64,000 nt of DNA from a bacterium D16-50 (GTDB lineage Bacteria > Bacillota > Clostridia > Lachnospirales > Lachnospiraceae). Positions 40,895 to 49,130 of this stretch are shown here, piece by piece. Made by a program: the position numbers and the translations under genes. Location: contig RAZA01000001.1 in NCBI GenBank assembly GCA_003612485.1, positions 372,001 through 436,000 of the forward strand. The letters run 5' to 3'. Position 1 is the first letter of the stretch. Each line of letters starts with the position of its first letter. The notes below the pieces were generated by a model. The model did no database searches. It saw only the letters and a program-made list of their open reading frames with translations, and was not told the origin of the DNA.

Positions 40895-42518
40895 AAACGC
40901 CGACTATGGAGAAGCCCAGCGGTATCTTATGTTCCAGTATGACGAAAATACGAACAAACCGCTGCTTGATGAAAACGGCGAATTGATTCCACGCAAAGAA
41001 TATATCATGGACGGCATAAACTGTGACCCGTTCACTTTTGACATGGAGTGTCGGGAACTGAATGCCCTGTATCGCAAAAACGAATCCTATGACGAAATCA
41101 AATCCCATCATTACATTATTAGCTTCGACCCAAAAGATGTGACAGAAAACGGATTGACCGGGGAACAGGCACAGCAGATCGGTTTAGAATATGCCCGCAA
41201 AAATTTCCCCGGTCACCAGGCTCTTGTCTGCACACACATGGACGGACATAATGAAAGCGGCAACATCCATGTGCATATCGTAATCAACAGCCTGCGGAAA
41301 TATGATGTAGAACGCCAGGACTTCATGGAGCGGCCATGCGATTCCCGCGCAGGATACAAGCACCATGTATCCAAAAATTACCTGACATACTTAAAGCGAT
41401 CCCTTATGGATATATGTTATCGGGAACATCTGCATCAGGTAGATCTGCTTGCTCCTGCCGAAAAGAAAATCACAGACCGGGAATACCGTGCAAAACACAG
41501 GGGACAAAAGAAACTGGATGAGCGCAACAGTCAGATTCTGGCAGACGGCCTCACTCCACGCAAAACAGTTTTCCAAACACAGAAAGAATTTCTCCGAACC
41601 GCAATCGAGGAAGCCGCCGACAGCTCCTGCAGCCTGGAAGAATTTCAAAGACTGCTTTTGGGAAAATACAGCATTAAGCTCAAAACCAGCCGGGGCAGGT
41701 TCAGTTACCTCCACCCCGAACGCAGCAAATATATTACAGAAAGAATGCTCGGCATACATTACGGAGCCGATTATCTTTTAAAGCTGTTTGAAGAAAATGC
41801 AATCAAAAGTAAAGATAAAAAGCGGATGAATGTGCCGGAAGAATACGATACAGCAGTGAAACCATCTGTAAACCAGGATTCCGCTCCTGTACAGGAAGAA
41901 CCTATGGCAATCCTGTTTGTCAAATCTGACCTGCGGCTTGTGACCGACCTGCAGACTTGTGTGAAAGCACAGCAGAGCGCCGCCTATGCCAATCAAGTAA
42001 AACTTTCCAATCTGAAGGAAATGGCTAAGACTGTCGCTTATATACAAGAGCATGGTTATGATACGAGGGATTCCCTGGAAAAATCTTTTTCGGAGATTAA
42101 GAGCCATGCTTCCGGCTCCAGAAAGGACTTGAAATCTGTAGAAGATAAACTCCGGAAAGTTAATGAACAGATTCATTACACAGGCCAGTATCTCGCAAAT
42201 AAATCTGTCTACCAGCAGTTTTGTAAATCAAAGAATAAAGGACAGTTCCGAAAAGAACACACCACAGAGATCGCCCTATATGAAGCTGCAAGAAAATTTC
42301 TGAAAGGCCAGTCTGCAGACGGCAGGCTTCCCTCCATGAAACTCCTGAAAGCAGAAAAAGATAATCTTCTGCGGCAGAAAAAGGAAGCACAGAAAACATA
42401 CCATTACTACCGAGATTACCAGAAAGAATTGAATACGGTTTGCTCCAATGTAGATATGATTTTAGGCAGGTCGCACAGCAAACAGACGGAAAAAGAGAAA
42501 AGCACAAATATCTCTTAA
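40866..42518 (+). CDS. Relaxase/mobilisation nuclease (MobA/VirD2 type)
   Basis: A 550-residue relaxase that nicks oriT and pilots the strand into the recipient. The N-terminal relaxase domain (1-200) has the metal-binding three-His motif in HMDGHNESGNIHVHIVIN and a candidate nucleophile tyrosine in the first 30 residues (Y14 or Y20). The C-terminal part (350-550) is mostly helical and may contact the coupling protein. AGGAG precedes ATG 40866. Together with mobC it is plus-strand, opposite to the other transfer genes, and it is followed by a terminator. Confidence 0.93.
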   Translation: MAILKHIASKNADYGEAQRYLMFQYDENTNKPLLDENGELIPRKEYIMDGINCDPFTFDMECRELNALYRKNESYDEIKSHHYIISFDPKDVTENGLTGEQAQQIGLEYARKNFPGHQALVCTHMDGHNESGNIHVHIVINSLRKYDVERQDFMERPCDSRAGYKHHVSKNYLTYLKRSLMDICYREHLHQVDLLAPAEKKITDREYRAKHRGQKKLDERNSQILADGLTPRKTVFQTQKEFLRTAIEEAADSSCSLEEFQRLLLGKYSIKLKTSRGRFSYLHPERSKYITERMLGIHYGADYLLKLFEENAIKSKDKKRMNVPEEYDTAVKPSVNQDSAPVQEEPMAILFVKSDLRLVTDLQTCVKAQQSAAYANQVKLSNLKEMAKTVAYIQEHGYDTRDSLEKSFSEIKSHASGSRKDLKSVEDKLRKVNEQIHYTGQYLANKSVYQQFCKSKNKGQFRKEHTTEIALYEAARKFLKGQSADGRLPSMKLLKAEKDNLLRQKKEAQKTYHYYRDYQKELNTVCSNVDMILGRSHSKQTEKEKSTNIS

Positions 42519-42536
42519 CTATCCTGACAGCAGAAA

Positions 42537-42577
42537 AGCCCCCTGGGATTCTCCGTCGCGAAGAATCTCAGGGGGCT
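42537..42577. terminator. Strong terminator between convergent relaxase and 42.6-kb gene
   Basis: AGCCCCCTGGGATTCT (42537-42552) pairs with AGAATCTCAGGGGGCT (42562-42577) with one mismatch. The minus strand continues TTTTC. It can end transcription of both convergent genes. Confidence 0.85.
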
Positions 42578-42588
42578 ATCGGAAAAGT

Positions 42589-43224
42589 TTACCCTTCCCA
42601 CTTTTCAACTTTTGGTATGATTGCATCAAAACTCTTATCGTTCTCCCTTATCATCCGGTACATCTCTTCCCATTTCTTTTCCATGTACTTCCTCATTTCC
42701 TCCAACGCCGCTTCTGTCGGTTCAAATGAAAAATAGAGCGGCCTTTCCCATCCATCCCGGAAGGGATATGGAAAAATATATAATTTTTTCACTTCTGCCG
42801 TATCCGTAAATAACTGGAAAATCTCATAGGGCAGGATTTCCCCGCATACCAGAACAGAGGCTGTGTCTTTATAATAAATCTGTTCTTCAAATACCGGTGT
42901 ACCCATACCTGCAAACTGCTTCAAAGCATTCATCCGTATCGGTTCTATCTGTGTACGCTGCCCGACCCGCCATCTTGTCTGCGGGGCAAGCTCCTGATAA
43001 ATCTGGACAGCTTCCCTATCCTCCCGGATGTCATCATCAAAATCATACTGGTAATTTTCCACCTGTATCTGACCGTATGCCACAAGGCTTGTGAACAGCG
43101 CAAGGGAATCCAGGTCGGTATATGCGGACAGATGCCCCCTGCCCTGATAAGAGCATAAAATATCTTCCAAGGCATCCATAATCGTTTTCATAACTTTATA
43201 TTTTTTATCCGTTTCTTTTCCCAT
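42589..43224 (-). CDS. Uncharacterised ICE protein
   Basis: A 211-residue soluble protein with no recognised domain. Features: MGKETDKKYKVMKTIMDALE at the start, SYQGRGHLSAYTDLDSLALF, YGQIQVENYQYDFDDDIRED and a C-terminal acidic helix EAALEEMRKYMEKKWEEMYR. ATG 43224 follows GGGGA by six bases; a TTG at 43245 would overlap the upstream gene. It lies 17 bp after the upstream ICE gene and is probably in one operon with it. Function unknown. Confidence 0.7.
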   Translation of the reverse strand: MGKETDKKYKVMKTIMDALEDILCSYQGRGHLSAYTDLDSLALFTSLVAYGQIQVENYQYDFDDDIREDREAVQIYQELAPQTRWRVGQRTQIEPIRMNALKQFAGMGTPVFEEQIYYKDTASVLVCGEILPYEIFQLFTDTAEVKKLYIFPYPFRDGWERPLYFSFEPTEAALEEMRKYMEKKWEEMYRMIRENDKSFDAIIPKVEKWEG

Positions 43225-43241
43225 TCGCTTTCCCCATTTTA

Positions 43242-43733
43242 TCAATCATTGTTGTTTTCGGAAATATCCATTTCCGGCATACCTGACGTCTTATCCAATC
43301 TTCCTGCCTGGACTGCCGCAGCTTTCTCCATCTTTTCCTTTTTTAGCTGCTCCGTCCTTCCCAAATCCACATAATGTGTTGCATAAGCCTTTTCAATTTC
43401 AGGGTTACCGCTTTTGCTGAAACGTAAGGGAATTACCGGCTTATGCCCATGTTTTTTCTTCACGCCCCACCGCTTATAATAGCAGAATGACGGTTTTAAA
43501 TTGGATTTCTTTGCATAGGCGCGGATCTGTTTCATAATAAAGGAAATTTTTTTCAAATTGCATGTGCAGACCGCTTCCAGATACCGCACCTTCCCGAATC
43601 TCCAGTCCTCATATTTTTCTTTTGGCAGTACCCCTACATCCACCAGCACATCAGCTGGAGCGGCATACCCCCGTTGCTGGCACTGATGGTAGACAGCAGA
43701 ATGTACTTTCCCTATCAGTTCTGATTCCTTCAC
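43242..43733 (-). CDS. Uncharacterised ICE protein with YYKRWGVKKK motif
   Basis: A ~163-residue basic protein. Visible features: KVHSAVYHQCQQRGYAAPAD, LPKEKYEDWRFGKVRYLEAV, a Cys pair CTCN, and KPSFCYYKRWGVKKKHGHKP. The centre is rich in Lys and aromatic residues, which could suit nucleic-acid binding. The start is uncertain: GTG 43733 has GGAGGG five bases upstream and lies after a strong hairpin, while ATG 43745 or 43769 would overlap that hairpin or lack a ribosome site. No function is known to me. Confidence 0.68.
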   Translation of the reverse strand: MKESELIGKVHSAVYHQCQQRGYAAPADVLVDVGVLPKEKYEDWRFGKVRYLEAVCTCNLKKISFIMKQIRAYAKKSNLKPSFCYYKRWGVKKKHGHKPVIPLRFSKSGNPEIEKAYATHYVDLGRTEQLKKEKMEKAAAVQAGRLDKTSGMPEMDISENNND

Positions 43734-43753
43734 TGTACCCTCCATATGAGTAA

Positions 43754-43781
43754 CCCCGGCTGTACCCATTTACAGCCGGGG
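43754..43781 (-). terminator. 11-bp hairpin before the 43.7-kb gene, terminator or attenuator
   Basis: CCCCGGCTGTA (43754-43764), loop CCCATT, TACAGCCGGGG (43771-43781), a perfect stem. It lies between the Rpn-like nuclease gene and the next gene on the minus strand, directly ahead of the ribosome site. The T run after it is weak, so it may only reduce read-through. Confidence 0.55.
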
Positions 43782-43823
43782 ATTCTATATATTTTTTCTT
43801 CCTGTATCGACCTGCCACAAATA

Positions 43824-44711
43824 CTATACCGTCTGAAGCAGCCCGCTTTCAATTTCCTGAATGTCCTCTGCCGTAAGTTCTGAAAAATATTCCGCAATTT
43901 CGTCTACCGATATTTTCCCCGCCTTTAACATCTTTTCCGCTGCTTCCCTTGCGGCCTCACGTCTTTCACTGGCAACATGGGTACGCATGATCCTCTCTTC
44001 ATCGAATAATGTCATCATAATTGATATAACCTCCTTTTCCCTGTCTGCTAAGAATTCACGGAGTACGTCCCTGTCCTTGCAGATACGGATGGTTTCCGTG
44101 ACCGCCTCCCGGCTTCTTCCATACTGTTTTACCTGTTCATTATATACCTTTGTGAACGCAACATACTGGCTGATAATATCGTTTCCTTTGCCGCCATAGA
44201 TTACTTTTACCTTTACTTCAATGGCACATTCCTTCCCACCGAAAAATTCTTCGGAAAGTGAAATGGTTTCCGACCTGCTTACACGCTCCCCGGTATAGAT
44301 CATATAGACTTCCGCTTCCGGCACATGGACTTTCTTGCTCCCATATAAGTCTGCCCCCTGTTCTTCAAAATAATCGTGATACGTCTGCACCAAATACATA
44401 AGCGCACGTATAATGATATTCATTGTCCATGCGGACTGCTGTTCAACAAGAAACATAATCTTATCCCCAACCCGGAACCCAAGATCATTAAAGATTCCAT
44501 TCGTAAGCACATTCCTGATTGTAATATCCTTAAGCGCATCTTCCGTAGTCTCCGTGTCCTCCGGATGGAGCGCACGGTATAGCTGTAACAGGTATTTCTT
44601 ATCCCGGAAGAGCGTCGTAAACACACTATCCTTCGCCGTATATTTTGCAAATGCTTCTTTTTTCTCCACTGTTTTCTCTTTTGGTTCTTCCTGCACTGTT
44701 TTACCCTGCAC
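43824..44711 (-). CDS. Rpn-like PD-(D/E)XK nuclease family protein
   Basis: A 295-residue protein resembling the Rpn / transposase_31-like nuclease family. The core has AKDSVFTTLFRDKKYLLQLY, RALHPED, DLGFRVGDKIMFLVEQQSAW and ECAIEVKVKVIYGGKG, which fits the D-(E/Q)xK pattern. The C-terminal helices (REAAREAAEKMLKAGKISVD) are typical of the family. The start is GTG 44711 with GAGGTG upstream. It has its own promoter, TTGAAT-17 bp-TATAAT. Such proteins often occur as cargo in ICEs; they are thought to nick DNA and promote recombination. Confidence 0.82.
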   Translation of the reverse strand: MQGKTVQEEPKEKTVEKKEAFAKYTAKDSVFTTLFRDKKYLLQLYRALHPEDTETTEDALKDITIRNVLTNGIFNDLGFRVGDKIMFLVEQQSAWTMNIIIRALMYLVQTYHDYFEEQGADLYGSKKVHVPEAEVYMIYTGERVSRSETISLSEEFFGGKECAIEVKVKVIYGGKGNDIISQYVAFTKVYNEQVKQYGRSREAVTETIRICKDRDVLREFLADREKEVISIMMTLFDEERIMRTHVASERREAAREAAEKMLKAGKISVDEIAEYFSELTAEDIQEIESGLLQTV

Positions 44712-44772
44712 AATATCACCTCAGTTCCGGCTTCCGCCTGTCTGTCAGGTTCGCTATGCCTGCTATGGTTTT

Positions 44773-44801
44773 ATTATACAGAGAAATTCCCCACTATTCA
44801 A
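44773..44801 (-). promoter_or_regulatory. Sigma-A-type promoter of the Rpn-like gene
   Basis: On the minus strand TTGAAT (44801-44796), a 17-bp spacer, and a perfect TATAAT (44778-44773). The start codon is 62 bp downstream. This is the best consensus promoter noticed in the conjugation region. Confidence 0.75.
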
Positions 44802-44806
44802 GACAT

Positions 44807-44844
44807 AAAAAAAGAAGCATCCGGCAGCACAAGCCAGACACTTC
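44807..44844 (-). terminator. Intrinsic terminator after the YodL/DUF4316-like gene
   Basis: On the minus strand GAAGTGTCTGGC and GCCGGATGCTTC form a 12-bp stem with three G-U pairs and a 7-base loop, followed by TTTTTTT (44813-44807). It starts ten bases after the stop at 44854 and ends the long transfer operon. Confidence 0.85.
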
Positions 44845-44853
44845 CCTCTTTCC

Positions 44854-45762
44854 TTACTTCCGTCTACGCTCCATATCCGCCGCAGCTTCCATCTGCTGTG
44901 CGGGCTTTCCGCTCCGTTTCGCGATTTCTGCTTGTTTCTGCCTCAGCTTTTTCAAAACGGATACCCTGCCATTTTTCTTTTTATCATTATTTTTGTTCCC
45001 GTCGATAAAGCTGTAATTTTGTTCTTCCCCACTCTCAATGCTTCGGAGGTACTCGCCATTTTCCATATATTTCTGCCAGTTTTCAAGGGATTGCTTTCCC
45101 TGACTGCTTAGGGACGGCGCAGTTGCCCCTGACGGCGCTGCAGCCTGTCCAACAGTCATTTCCGGCTTTTCCGGCTCCTTTGCAAGCTGCGGCGGATTGA
45201 TGTAATCCTGGATCTGCTGTAAAACCGTCTGGTTAAATCCCTGATACACATTATCCACAATCAGCTTCCCATCCTCGTCCAATACAGCCCATGCCACATC
45301 CTTCCCATAAGTTTCATGCTCCATCAGGAAGAACTGCCTGCCGTCTACGATCATGCTGTCAAAGGCAAGCCAGCTCCCCTCCTTCCCTTCGATATGAAAA
45401 TCCGCAGTGTCCAGAGACACCAGCGCACCCGAAGAGCTTTTCCGGATAAACCCAGCTATAATGGTAAAGCCTTCCTTTTCCACATAATAAGAGGTCACAA
45501 CACCCGCATTATTCAGCACAAGCACGTCGCTGATGCTAATCGAATGTCCATGAAATGACCGTGGCAGCTTCCGTTCAAACCGCTTGCGGATTTGTTCCGG
45601 CCCATCTTCCGGCTGCATCCGTCCTAAATAAACTTGTTCATAGTCCTTGCACCTTATCTGGATTCCTTTTTCTTGCAGCACACTGTATGGGCGGAACCGC
45701 ATCTGCCTGTTTTCCGGGATATTTTTAAGCTGATAAACCGCAAATTGATTCACATCCATCAT
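44854..45762 (-). CDS. YodL-like/DUF4316 ICE protein
   Basis: A 302-residue soluble protein. The N-terminal ~110 residues match the YodL-like domain (DVNQFAVYQLKNIPENRQMR, FRPYSVLQEKGIQI, then FHGHSISISDVLVLNNAGVV). Residues 110-190 continue with YYVEKEGFTIIAGFI and QDYINPP. The C-terminal third is a low-complexity linker and a basic region (VLKKLRQKQAEIAKRSGKPA), similar to the tails of the neighbouring large proteins. It overlaps the TTRAP gene (ATGA). Proteins of this type are constant parts of Tn1549-like transfer regions; the biochemical role is unknown. Confidence 0.88.
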   Translation of the reverse strand: MMDVNQFAVYQLKNIPENRQMRFRPYSVLQEKGIQIRCKDYEQVYLGRMQPEDGPEQIRKRFERKLPRSFHGHSISISDVLVLNNAGVVTSYYVEKEGFTIIAGFIRKSSSGALVSLDTADFHIEGKEGSWLAFDSMIVDGRQFFLMEHETYGKDVAWAVLDEDGKLIVDNVYQGFNQTVLQQIQDYINPPQLAKEPEKPEMTVGQAAAPSGATAPSLSSQGKQSLENWQKYMENGEYLRSIESGEEQNYSFIDGNKNNDKKKNGRVSVLKKLRQKQAEIAKRSGKPAQQMEAAADMERRRK

Positions 45763-45989
45763 TCATCCTCCAGCGGTTCCTGCCTGTACGGTTCCAAATC
45801 CATACTTAAGAATGACTCATCCGAAAGGAACCACAGCTTTTCCAGCGTGCTGTTGATAAGCGCCAGCATTTCTTCATCCCTGCCTATATAGGGGATTGCC
45901 TTATGTATTTCCTCTATGGTTGCCTGTCTGCTTTCCTTCTGGAACATTGCCGTCAGGAAATATTCATTTTCCTCAAACCTTACCATCAT
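45759..45989 (-). CDS. TTRAP-family transposon-transfer assisting protein
   Basis: A 76-residue acidic protein. The pattern RFEENEYFLTAMFQKESRQA, EEIHKAIPYIGRDEEMLALI and TLEKLWFLSDESFLSMDL fits the TTRAP family, small helical proteins of ICE transfer regions. It overlaps both neighbours by four bases, so all three are translated together. GGAGGGCAGGAATT lies before ATG 45989. Its exact task in conjugation is unknown. Confidence 0.88.
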   Translation of the reverse strand: MMVRFEENEYFLTAMFQKESRQATIEEIHKAIPYIGRDEEMLALINSTLEKLWFLSDESFLSMDLEPYRQEPLEDE

Positions 45990-48856
45990 AATTCCTGCCC
46001 TCCTTTCTTCCGTGCTGTTTTCTCCTGCCCCTGCTTTTCTTTCTCCTGTGCTTTCATCCTTGCCTGCCGTTCCCGGAGTGCATTTAAAACAGACTGTTTC
46101 CTGCTCCCGCCAGATATGCCTTTGTCAGCTTTCGGGGCATTTTCAGCGGATTTTTCAGGTTTTGCAGCCTTCGTCTCCACTGTGCCAGTATCTCTGCCCG
46201 CTTCATATGTTGTAGGATCTGATTTCTCTTCTTCATACATCTGCACTGCTTTTTCCTTATTTCCCGATGACATTGGTGGCTGTGATAACTCCTGTTTCTT
46301 ATCCGGTTCCGACACATCCCTTTCCTTTTGCTTAGAGAGGATCTCTTCCATATCTGAAATTGCTTTCTGTACCAGGGGGCTTTCCCTGTATTGAGGGATT
46401 TCATTGATAAATTCCGTCTGCATCTCCCCCATCACCATTAAGTCAAAATTCCCATCATAGATGCTGCCATCCTCCAGACGGAAACCAATCCCCTTCATAC
46501 CATTCATCCGTTCTGCCGGAATTTTTTCATACAATTCCATAGCTTCCTGCAGCGTTTCCAGCCGCTCATGGTATTCCCCCAGCACAGGGAACTCCGTACA
46601 TTCCGCCACATAAAAAGTAATCACTGCTTCCTGCCCTGTCTGCCCGCCTTGTTCGTATTCAGGAAGCTCCATGCGGCTCTGCTTTTCATCCAAATATTTC
46701 TCTGCATTTTCCAAATATTCCTCCAAAGTCCCTGTTTTTTCTGTAGAAATTGGATTGATGTCTACCGGGATTCCCGCTATCTCCAGACCGTCCTTATGGA
46801 GAGCATTGAAAAAAGCATCCTCCCTTAAACTACCGCTGTAAGACACCACAACATCTATATCCGATCCTTCGTGGTACAGCCCTTCCCTGGAACGGCTCCC
46901 GTAAACCCTTGCGCCAAGCAGTTCCACTTCCTCCGACAGCCCCATTTCATCAATCTGCGCCTGGGCATAGCAGAGTACCGTTTCCTCTATCCCTGCACGG
47001 CTCTGGCCGTTCAGGGCAGGCTCCGGCTCTGTCATATCGGAAATAAGCGAAAGTTTCCCCTTTTCTTCTGCCTGTGCTTTCTGTATATCCTCCTGTGCTG
47101 CGGCTTCCGCCTTCTCCTGTAATTCCTCATAATTCATAACTTTGCACAATGCCACTTGAATGCCTTCATCAGAAAGAATCGCCTCCATTGCTTCACCAAT
47201 GGTTATATCAGGATTGTCATATACACCCCCGTCAATCTCCCGGAAATCTTTGCCATAAATTGTATAATCATAGCCATCGGAAACAGTCTGGATGGAAAAA
47301 TATCCTCTCCCGGTCTGGTATGCGATCTCACTGTTACAGCCATCCAAATATTCTTTTGCTTTCTGCGACGCCTCCATTGTTTCTTCACGCACCCACTTCC
47401 CGCTCAGGGAATATTTTTCTATGTCTGTAAGCGTTTCTATCCCATTCCTGCACTCGATCAGGGACATCCGGGAAGGCGGCTGTTCCGTGCTTTCCATGCC
47501 AAGGCGCTTATCCATATGGTTCGGGATCTGATGGTAGGCTGTGACCGCCGTATCTATATCCTGAAAATATTGATATTCCCGTTCTGCTTTGCCGCCTTCG
47601 GCATTCTGCCCGTACTCAGCACGGCTGATCATCATCTCCACCTGTATCAGAGTGGAAAACCCTGCCGCATCCACGATATGGTCTGCATCCATATACAAGA
47701 CATCATAAAACTCCGGCATTTCCTGGTTTTCCTCCAGGCTTTCCGAATCCCTCCACAGATCCAGATGTACGCCGTGGCTTTTTAAGAACTGCTCCGGATT
47801 TCCGTTTCCCTTCTCCTGTTCGGCAAATGTATGTAACAGCCTTAAAAAATCTACCCGCCCAACATTATCCACAAGGTAAAACTTTTTTGTGTCTTCTCCA
47901 AGCGGGGCTACCTGGAATACCAGGTCATCTTCCGCCAATTCCCTCTGCGCTGCTTTTTCTTTCTGCAGCTTCTGGATATTCTCCACCATGCTGTCAATAA
48001 AAGAGCCTGCCGTTTTCCGGATAAAATCCATAGAAGTGCGCAGCTCCTTCATATCCATATCGCTCGACCATCCGGCTATGTATGGAAACGAATAATCTGA
48101 CGTATCCAAGCCAAAATAACTGCAAACCGTGAAAGCAACGCTCTCCGCTTCCACCTCCCTCGTCATCTGGTTTTTCTTCTCCCCAAGCTCCTCCATCACA
48201 TCCCGGTCATGGCACATGGCATGGGTCACTTCATGGACGGCGGTTTTCATGGTCTGCTTCTCGCTCATGCCCTCCCGGATCACTATTTCTTTATTGGTAT
48301 TGCTGTAATATCCTTTTGCATCCCCTTCAATCTCCGCATAACGCATAGGGGCAGGGGATACAATCCCAATCGCCTCCATGAAAATCCCAAAGTTCTCCAC
48401 ACTCCCCATCAGCTCCGGTGTGTCCAATTCCGGGAGCGGATCGCCGTAAGTCTGTGAAATATCAAATACCGTTGCCACACGGAACCGTGGGATGATATGC
48501 TCCACTTCCTCCGTTTCCGGCTGTCCGTCCGGGCGTAGGACTGGCTCGTTCGTTTCCGGGTCAAATTTCTCTATTTCTTCTTTTTCCCTGATCGGTGCAG
48601 GGGCAATGATCTTGATCCCCTTCTCCCCACGCTTCACCTGCCGGTGAAATTTCTTACTCCAGGAGCTGTAGCCAGCAACCAAGGTTGACTCCGGCTTCTG
48701 CATGGCTATCAAAAGCGTATTGTTGAAGCTGTAATTGTGGAACTGTGACATGGTTTTCAGATACTCCGTATATTTTTCCGAAGTAAACAGATCCTTAACG
48801 CCCTGTTCCAGCCGCTCTGTAATCTCTTTTAACTGTTCTTCCCGTTTTCCGGCCAT
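45986..48856 (-). CDS. Large polyvalent protein: ArdC-like, metallopeptidase and nucleotidyltransferase-like domains
   Basis: A 956-residue multidomain protein. Residues 1-140 are an ArdC-like ssDNA-binding region (FTSEKYTEYLKTMSQFHNYS, FHRQVKRGEKGIKIIAPAPI). Residues 150-300 form a zincin-like domain with AVHEVTHAMCH (HExxH). The middle holds ICE-specific modules of unknown role. At about 655-730 there is a polymerase-beta-type nucleotidyltransferase: ARVYGSRSREGLYHEGSDID, then VDINPI. A YodL-like/LPD-type module and a basic tail follow. ArdC proteins protect incoming ssDNA in the recipient. The added nucleotidyltransferase is unusual and is reported separately. Confidence 0.88.
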   Translation of the reverse strand: MAGKREEQLKEITERLEQGVKDLFTSEKYTEYLKTMSQFHNYSFNNTLLIAMQKPESTLVAGYSSWSKKFHRQVKRGEKGIKIIAPAPIREKEEIEKFDPETNEPVLRPDGQPETEEVEHIIPRFRVATVFDISQTYGDPLPELDTPELMGSVENFGIFMEAIGIVSPAPMRYAEIEGDAKGYYSNTNKEIVIREGMSEKQTMKTAVHEVTHAMCHDRDVMEELGEKKNQMTREVEAESVAFTVCSYFGLDTSDYSFPYIAGWSSDMDMKELRTSMDFIRKTAGSFIDSMVENIQKLQKEKAAQRELAEDDLVFQVAPLGEDTKKFYLVDNVGRVDFLRLLHTFAEQEKGNGNPEQFLKSHGVHLDLWRDSESLEENQEMPEFYDVLYMDADHIVDAAGFSTLIQVEMMISRAEYGQNAEGGKAEREYQYFQDIDTAVTAYHQIPNHMDKRLGMESTEQPPSRMSLIECRNGIETLTDIEKYSLSGKWVREETMEASQKAKEYLDGCNSEIAYQTGRGYFSIQTVSDGYDYTIYGKDFREIDGGVYDNPDITIGEAMEAILSDEGIQVALCKVMNYEELQEKAEAAAQEDIQKAQAEEKGKLSLISDMTEPEPALNGQSRAGIEETVLCYAQAQIDEMGLSEEVELLGARVYGSRSREGLYHEGSDIDVVVSYSGSLREDAFFNALHKDGLEIAGIPVDINPISTEKTGTLEEYLENAEKYLDEKQSRMELPEYEQGGQTGQEAVITFYVAECTEFPVLGEYHERLETLQEAMELYEKIPAERMNGMKGIGFRLEDGSIYDGNFDLMVMGEMQTEFINEIPQYRESPLVQKAISDMEEILSKQKERDVSEPDKKQELSQPPMSSGNKEKAVQMYEEEKSDPTTYEAGRDTGTVETKAAKPEKSAENAPKADKGISGGSRKQSVLNALRERQARMKAQEKEKQGQEKTARKKGGQEL

Positions 48857-49049
48857 AAATTATAAATTCCCTCCATTCTTTTCCGGCATATGCCACAGAA
48901 CCATCCCCCAAATACAGAGAATGTCCGGCAAATCCGGTTTGTTTTACGCTCTCGCTGGCAGGCTTTACCCTGCCCTGCAAAACACTTTGCAGATAAATAA
49001 AATAGACAGACAGAAAAACATATCACCGCTTTCCCGTCTGCCCACATAT

Positions 49050-49084
49050 ACAATAGAAAGCACCTTTCACAGACTTTCTATTGT
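49050..49084. repeat. Perfect 11-bp inverted repeat between the two largest genes
   Basis: ACAATAGAAAG (49050-49060) and CTTTCTATTGT (49074-49084), 13-base loop. It lies about 50 bp after the stop of the methylase/helicase gene (49131), in the 274-bp gap before the ArdC-like gene. The T run is weak, so it could be a processing or attenuation signal. The rest of the gap (48857-49130) shows no gene. Confidence 0.6.
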
Positions 49085-49130
49085 CATGAATAATGCCACC
49101 CCATCATCTATTGACGGCATGGCTTCCTAA

